64,000 nucleotides of DNA from positions 59,428,439 through 59,492,438 of the forward strand of contig NC_134847.1 in NCBI RefSeq assembly GCF_965363235.1. Direction: 5' to 3'. Source of the stretch: Mytilus galloprovincialis. Lineage: Eukaryota > Mollusca > Bivalvia > Mytilida > Mytilidae. Below are positions 59,336 to 64,000 of the stretch, in pieces. Under the pieces are notes generated by a model. It was given only the letters and a program-made list of their open reading frames with translations. It searched no databases and was not told where the DNA came from. Position 1 is the stretch's first letter. Every line of letters begins with the position of its first letter. The position numbers were made by a program, and so were the translations under genes.

Positions 59336-62300
59336 CTGAAATGATATATAAAAAAATTATTAACAGAGTTAGATGAGATTTATAATACACTGCTTTGATA
59401 TTGATCAAGGAAATACTATTAAATTGAAATATTTTTCAAGTCATTTATTAACAAAATTTTTTTTTTTTGGTGTCAACAGATGCCCACCTTGTAGGTATAC
59501 TGCAGATTCATAATTTTTTCCATTTATAAAGGGCCATAACTCAAGAACAGTCAAAGTGATGCCACCAAAATCAAATTGATCTGTGTTTGGTGGTAATTAG
59601 CATTGCATGTACATTCTATGATGTTTGGTAGTGGCAAACTTAAGTAAGGGAACAATTTCAGGACATACAGATTGACAAGGTTAAAACATAATGCCCCATT
59701 CTCCTAGAATCTTGGGTATAACATAAACCAGATGCTCCGCAGGGCGCAGCTTTATACGACCGCAGAGGTTGAACCCTGAACTCATTTAAATACATCATAA
59801 AATACTAAAATGTAACAAAAGGTGCTTGTTATCACTGAATGGTAAAGATTGTTTTAATTAATCAGTTGGTAGTAAAAGTGAATATACATTGTATATTGTA
59901 TAAAACAATGATTTAAGTTCATTCAACTACTATTCTGGACAAAGAAAGATAACTCCAATCAATTGAAAATTTCTTGCTATTGCACAGTATTGCACAACTA
60001 GATATTTCTTGCTATTGTGCAATACTGTGCAATTGAAAATATTTGCTATTGCACAATACTGTGCAATTGAAAATTTCTTGCTATTGCTAAATACTGTGCA
60101 ATTGAAAATTTCTTGCTATTGCACAATACTTAATATAATAATTTTGGATCCTGATTTGAACCAACTTGAAAACTGGGCCCATAATCAAATATCTAAGTAC
60201 ATGTTTAGATTCAGCATATCAAAGAACCCCAAGGATTCAATTTTTGTGAAAATCAAACTAAGTTTAATTTTGGACCCTTTGGACCTTAATGTAGACCAAT
60301 ATGAAAACGGGACCAAAAATTAAGAATCTACATACACAGTTAGATTCGGCATATCAAAGAACCCCAATTATTCAATTTTTGATGAAATCAAACAAAGTTC
60401 AATTTTGGTACCTTTGGGCCCATTATTCCTAAATTGTTGGGACCAAAACTCTCAAAATCAAACCCAACCTTCCTTTAGTGGTCATAAACCTTGTGTTTAA
60501 ATTTCATAGATTTCTATTTACTTATACTAAAGTTATGGTGCGAAAACCAAGAAAAATGCTTACTTGGGCCCCTTTTTGGCCCCTAATTCCTAAACTGTTC
60601 AGACCTCAGCTCCAAAATTCAATCCCAACCTTCCTTTTGTGGTCATAAACCTTGTGTTTAAATTTCATTGATTTCTATTTACTTATACTAAAGTTATTGT
60701 GCGAAAACCAAGAATAATTCTTATTTGGGCCCTTTTTTGGCCCCTTATTCCTAAACTGTTTGAACTAAAACTCCCAAAATCAATCCCAACCTTCCTTTTG
60801 TGGTCATAAACCTTGTGTCAAAATTTCATAGATTTCTATTTACTTAAACTAAAGTTATATTACGAAACCAAGAAAATGAGAGTTGTCTCATTGGCACTCA
60901 CACCACATCTGCCTTTATCTATTATTTGGGCCTTTTTTGGCCCCTAATTCCTAAAATGTTGGGACCAAAACTCCCAAAATCAATCCCAACTTTTCTTTTG
61001 TGGTCATAAACCTTGTGTTAAAATTTCATAGATTTCTATTCACTTTTACGAAAGTTAGAGTGCGAAAAACTAAAAGTATTCTGACGACGACGACGACGCA
61101 GACGACGACGCCAACGGGATACCAATATACTACCAAAAATTTTTCAATTTTTGCGGTCGTATAAAAATGATTATATATATTTTCTTTACGTTTTTATTTT
61201 TTATAAGGAAGGTACCCCATCTGAATCAGTCCCTGTATTTCTAAACTGTATACTATTAACTCAGGGTAAACTCTTTATCACACAACCATATCTTTCGGAA
61301 GTCCTTAATTTGACTGAAAGAGACTATGTAGATATTACACATAAATCAATCCTTTTTTTCATTAATTAACTTATTTCAAAGTTTCACTACAGCTTAACAT
61401 TGGCAAAAATATAAACAATCAAGAAATTGCTTGAAAAAATATGAAATAAGGCAACTGACTGTTTATATACTATGCACTGTCTCCTTACTACAGGGTGATT
61501 TTATTTATTAATGTATTATTTTACTTAGAACTTACAGGTTCTGGAATTGAATTAATAAGGAGTTTACAATCAAACATCTGTAGAAACATAGCAACATACA
61601 TCTGGATTTCTAAAATAGCGTACCACCTTAAATAAAACAGAAAAACATACATTTAGATAGCACACAACCTAAATCACATTAGATTATGGTTGATACCTGT
61701 TTATTTTTGTTTTGTCATAAATAAGTCTGTGGGTTTTTTTGTTTGAGTTTTGTCATGTCAGAACCTTTTATAGTTGACAGAAGCGTATGGTTTTTGCTCA
61801 TTGTTGAAGGCTGTACAGTGTTCTAAAGTTTGTTAAATGCATGTCACATAAACTCTATTGGGTAGTTGTCTCATTGGTTACCATTCTGGGTTAAGGAGTG
61901 TAAAGAGAAATCTCTTTCATAAAGTTGAGGAGGGTCAAATCTGTATTTTTTGTACTTCTCAACCAAAATTGAAAAACCTATAGTACAATATCATTGCTTT
62001 GAAAATTCCCTATACTGTAAATTCAGAAATTATATCATGGATTTATTATTGCGATTTTGTCATTTTAGATTTAAATGCCATTTTATTTTTGCGATTTTGA
62101 GAAAAAAAAGCCTGTTTCATTCATATAAAATATTTCAAAAAGCGAGTTTAAGTTATTCCGTTTACAACTCTGTTGTATTTTTCACAACAATAAAAACCTC
62201 ATCATAATTTCTGAATTTACAGTATCGAAAGTAACTGATATCTTTTAGCAACATTTTACCTATATAAGTTATAACATGTGTTTTTCAAGTACTATTCATT

Positions 62301-63360
62301 GACATACATTTGGATCTATTTCATTCATGGAAAAAAAAATTGCCTATCCATTTTTCTCTCCTTTGAGGCAATTTTTTCTACCTACACACAAACAAACCAA
62401 AGCTACAGATATCTAGTGACAGATAAACAACACATTTTTGTCACTTGCTGTAACTATGAATTGAAGAACAACAATAAAAGCACTGTTCCTTCGCTTTAAG
62501 ATTTATTTATCGCATACAGGGATTTCTATGAAGAATAAATACACTTAATTTTATTCTACTGCTCATAATATAAATAACAATCATAGTAACAGAAGGTTAC
62601 TAAGGTGTTGTCTATATATTGTTATGTTTTACTTACCTCCCTGGACATTGATATCTGCCTCCACCAAAGGCTACAAATCCATCTAAAAAGACATTCTTAT
62701 CTATGTCTGCTACCTTCCATCTTTCCTAGAAAATGAAAATGAGATTTGTTTTTGTAAAAACATAGACTAAAATAGTAAGTCAGAAGAGATTAAATGATTG
62801 CTTAATGTCAAGCGGCTTTCAGAGGATAGTTATTTTTCACAAACTAATCCTTATCTCTTAATTTTTGCCAAAAACATTTCACTTATTAGCCAAGCATGAC
62901 ATATGACTCATAACAGGATAATTAGACATGTTTAAAGTGGTTTTCATATGTTAAAATGTGTACTGTTATTGTAACTACAAAAAAATTTATCAGAGGTTTT
63001 CAATAATATGGATAATGCAACTTCCCATTCTGATATATGTATGTAGCTTTTCCTTATACACAATAATTAAACTAATATTGTAGTTCATTCTTCAAATATA
63101 TAAAAAAAAATATCTATTTATGATAATTTCTGAATTTACAGTATTTTTTTTTTTATCATATCTTTATATTAACAAAATTTCAAGGGGGTTGATTACACTT
63201 CTCTATAACGCTGAAAGTTTATAGAAATATGAAGATTTCAGTATCACTATGACCTGATACTCACTGGTTTGTACATCAAAGGATCTGGGAAATATTTTTC
63301 ATTTCTATGTGCCCAAAATGGTGATAACATTAACATGTCTCCCTCTGGGATCTCCATATC
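59274..63360 (-). CDS. Cytochrome P450, CYP39A1-like (partial, last four exons)
   Basis: P450 monooxygenase C-terminal part, about 112 residues, joined from four exons with matching phases. It contains the meander/PERW region (PEGDMLMLSPFWAHRNEKYF, KPERW), the haem-binding loop FGGGRYQCPGR with the thiolate cysteine, the following L-helix WYAILEIQMYVAMFL, and the terminal HLVGTQQPAEPCPVEYRLRK. LMLSPFW.HRN..YFP.P and HLVG.PQP-type ends point to CYP39A1, an oxysterol 7-alpha-hydroxylase of the CYP7 clan bound to the ER membrane. In vertebrates it acts on 24-hydroxycholesterol; the substrate in this animal is unknown. The 5' exons with the membrane anchor and I-helix lie beyond the window. One intron (59336-61535) holds a large repeat element. 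Confidence 0.88.
59975..60130 (+). repeat. 35-bp hairpin-forming tandem repeat
   Basis: Units 'aattgaaaatttcttgctat' plus 'tgcacaatactgtgc'. Each unit contains the perfect palindromic arms TTGCACA and TGTGCAA. Confidence 0.85.
60440..61075 (+). repeat. About 165-bp tandem repeat, four units
   Basis: Each unit has 'caatcccaaccttccttttg', 'tggtcataaaccttgtgt', 'ttcatagatttctatt' and 'ggcccctaattcctaaa'. The last unit is interrupted by a family A fragment at about 60880-60925. Confidence 0.85.
61536..61626 (-). CDS. CYP39-like exon (L-helix)
   Basis: 91 bases. (R)WYAILEIQMYVAMFLQMF and then DCKLLINSIPEP. Acceptor TTTAAG, donor GTAAGT. Confidence 0.88.
61700..61890 (+). repeat. Dispersed repeat family A, copy in P450 intron
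   Basis: 'tttgtcatgtcagaacctt', 'attgttgaaggctgtacagt' and 'gtagttgtctcattgg' mark the family. Confidence 0.65.
62015..62222. mobile_element. TA-flanked MITE (CTGTAAATTCAG family), copy 2
   Basis: Ends CTGTAAATTCAGAAATTAT and its exact inverse; TA at 62013-62014 and 62223-62224. Same ends as 929-1129. Confidence 0.8.
62637..62725 (-). CDS. CYP39-like exon with haem-binding loop
   Basis: 89 bases. ERWKVADIDKNVFLDGFVAF and then GGGRYQCPG(R). The invariant cysteine is present. Acceptor TTCTAG, donor GTAAGT. Confidence 0.92.
63122..63142. repeat. Half copy of the CTGTAAATTCAG MITE
   Basis: 'atgataatttctgaatttac' followed by AGTA matches one terminus of 62015-62222. The other end is not found nearby. 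Confidence 0.55.
63265..63360 (-). CDS. CYP39-like exon (meander region)
   Basis: 96 bases, 32 codons: DMEIPEGDMLMLSPFWAHRN and then EKYFPDPLMYKP, in phase with ERW of the next exon. Acceptor TTGTAG, donor GTGAGT. The most upstream exon in the window. Confidence 0.9.
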
Positions 63361-64000
63361 CTACAATGTAAAAGTAAGTGATGGTCATATTTGAAGTGGC
63401 ATATCCATTCATATCGTGCTTTACAAAATAGTAATATTCAAAAGTTTTCAGCTGCATGTAAGGTAATGGCATTTATAATGAACTTAACTTGTAAACATGT
63501 TTTCATTGTTAGCTTAATTATACTGTCATGGTTTCAATGTCAAAATAACAAAATTGCACTATATATATTTAAAGGTACATTTATTATTGTGAATCCATGA
63601 TATACATCCAAAATGTAGGAGTAATAAATCTGATTCAAAACAATAATGTTAACATTGTAATAGATGTTAAGAGCATTACTCATGTAAATAAAAATGTGGG
63701 TTTTCATTAATGTGAATCTTCCTGTTGGATTATTTTGCTTCTATTATTTACAGTAAATTTGTTATAACAAAATATATTCTGATGTTGTATAAAACTCTGC
63801 CTAAAATTATACTTGTGATAAAATATTATTGTAAAAAATCAACCATAAAAAAACAATGATTAAAGAGCATTTAACTATTTTTGTGTTTACTTATGACAAA
63901 TACAAAGAATTTTGGGTCCTCAATGCTCTTAAATTTTTTTACTTTTTGGCCTTTTTAACTTTTTGGATTCAAACATGGAATTTTTGAAGATTTGCATTTA
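63361..64000. other. P450 intron running out of the window
   Basis: No further exon. From about 63907 the sequence matches the 5' part of the ribozyme-bearing element at 55033 ('gaattttgg.tcctcaatgc'), but it diverges near 63985 where the ribozyme would begin. Confidence 0.5.

Larger units (their letters stand above)
59745..61168 (+). mobile_element. Composite tandem-repeat element with TTTATACGACCGCA ends
   Basis: Terminal inverted repeats TTTATACGACCGCA (59752-59765) and its inverse (61155-61168). Inside, in order: about five units of roughly 35 bases with 'ttgcacaatactgtgcaa'; two diverged 'tcaaagaaccccaa' units; four units of about 165 bases with 'ggtcataaaccttgtgt'; a family A fragment; and a (GAC)n microsatellite at 61081-61111. 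It lies in the last P450 intron. Layout resembles non-autonomous Helentron-type elements. Confidence 0.75.

Overview
The window is AT-rich animal nuclear DNA. It has long introns, GT-AG junctions and many short transposon-derived repeats. The repeat families are ones I associate from memory with marine bivalves, most likely a mytilid mussel; this origin is inference and no search was run.

Three genes can be supported. (1) A UTP14 homologue (U3 snoRNA-associated protein of the small-subunit processome) lies on the minus strand at 1381-18678. It has 13 coding exons whose reading phases join exactly into about 837 codons. (2) An unrecognised coiled-coil protein of about 380 residues lies on the plus strand at 49995-51143, and its exon probably begins at a splice acceptor at 50012. 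(3) The last four exons of a cytochrome P450 lie on the minus strand at 59274-63360. It resembles CYP39A1 (CYP7 clan), its haem-thiolate motif is intact, and its 5' part lies beyond the window.

The rest is dominated by inverted-repeat and tandem-repeat elements. UTP14 introns carry paired 460-bp inverted-repeat elements, a pogo/Tigger-like element, several hairpin MITEs, and a 38-bp minisatellite made from the exon's own 3' end plus its 5' splice site. A Harbinger-like element abuts the 5' end of UTP14, followed by a GTTCGCCC inverted-repeat element. At 23.4-25.9 kb fold-back elements are nested inside each other; the innermost has Transib/RAG-like termini (CACCGTG) and a 5-bp target duplication. 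Remnants of a non-LTR ORF2 with RNase H (26.5-27.6 kb) and of a Penelope-like reverse transcriptase (28.6-29.7 kb) follow.

The centrepiece is a 9,398-bp fold-back element at 30251-39648. It is flanked by a perfect 9-bp target duplication (TAAGATATC). Its two arms abut with no unique spacer and consist largely of about 170-bp tandem monomers plus shorter subrepeats. No transposase is visible in it.

From 41.9 to 44.2 kb and at 51.8-52.7 kb are three decayed copies of a related reverse-transcriptase family, one of them inside a short inverted-repeat element. From 52.8 to 56.1 kb is a degenerate satellite of about 80 bp. An element inserted in it carries a canonical type I hammerhead ribozyme motif at 55104-55147. 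Two elements with tandem cores and a microsatellite (57.7-58.8 kb; 59.7-61.2 kb, inside a P450 intron) resemble the bivalve pearl/Helentron-derived type.
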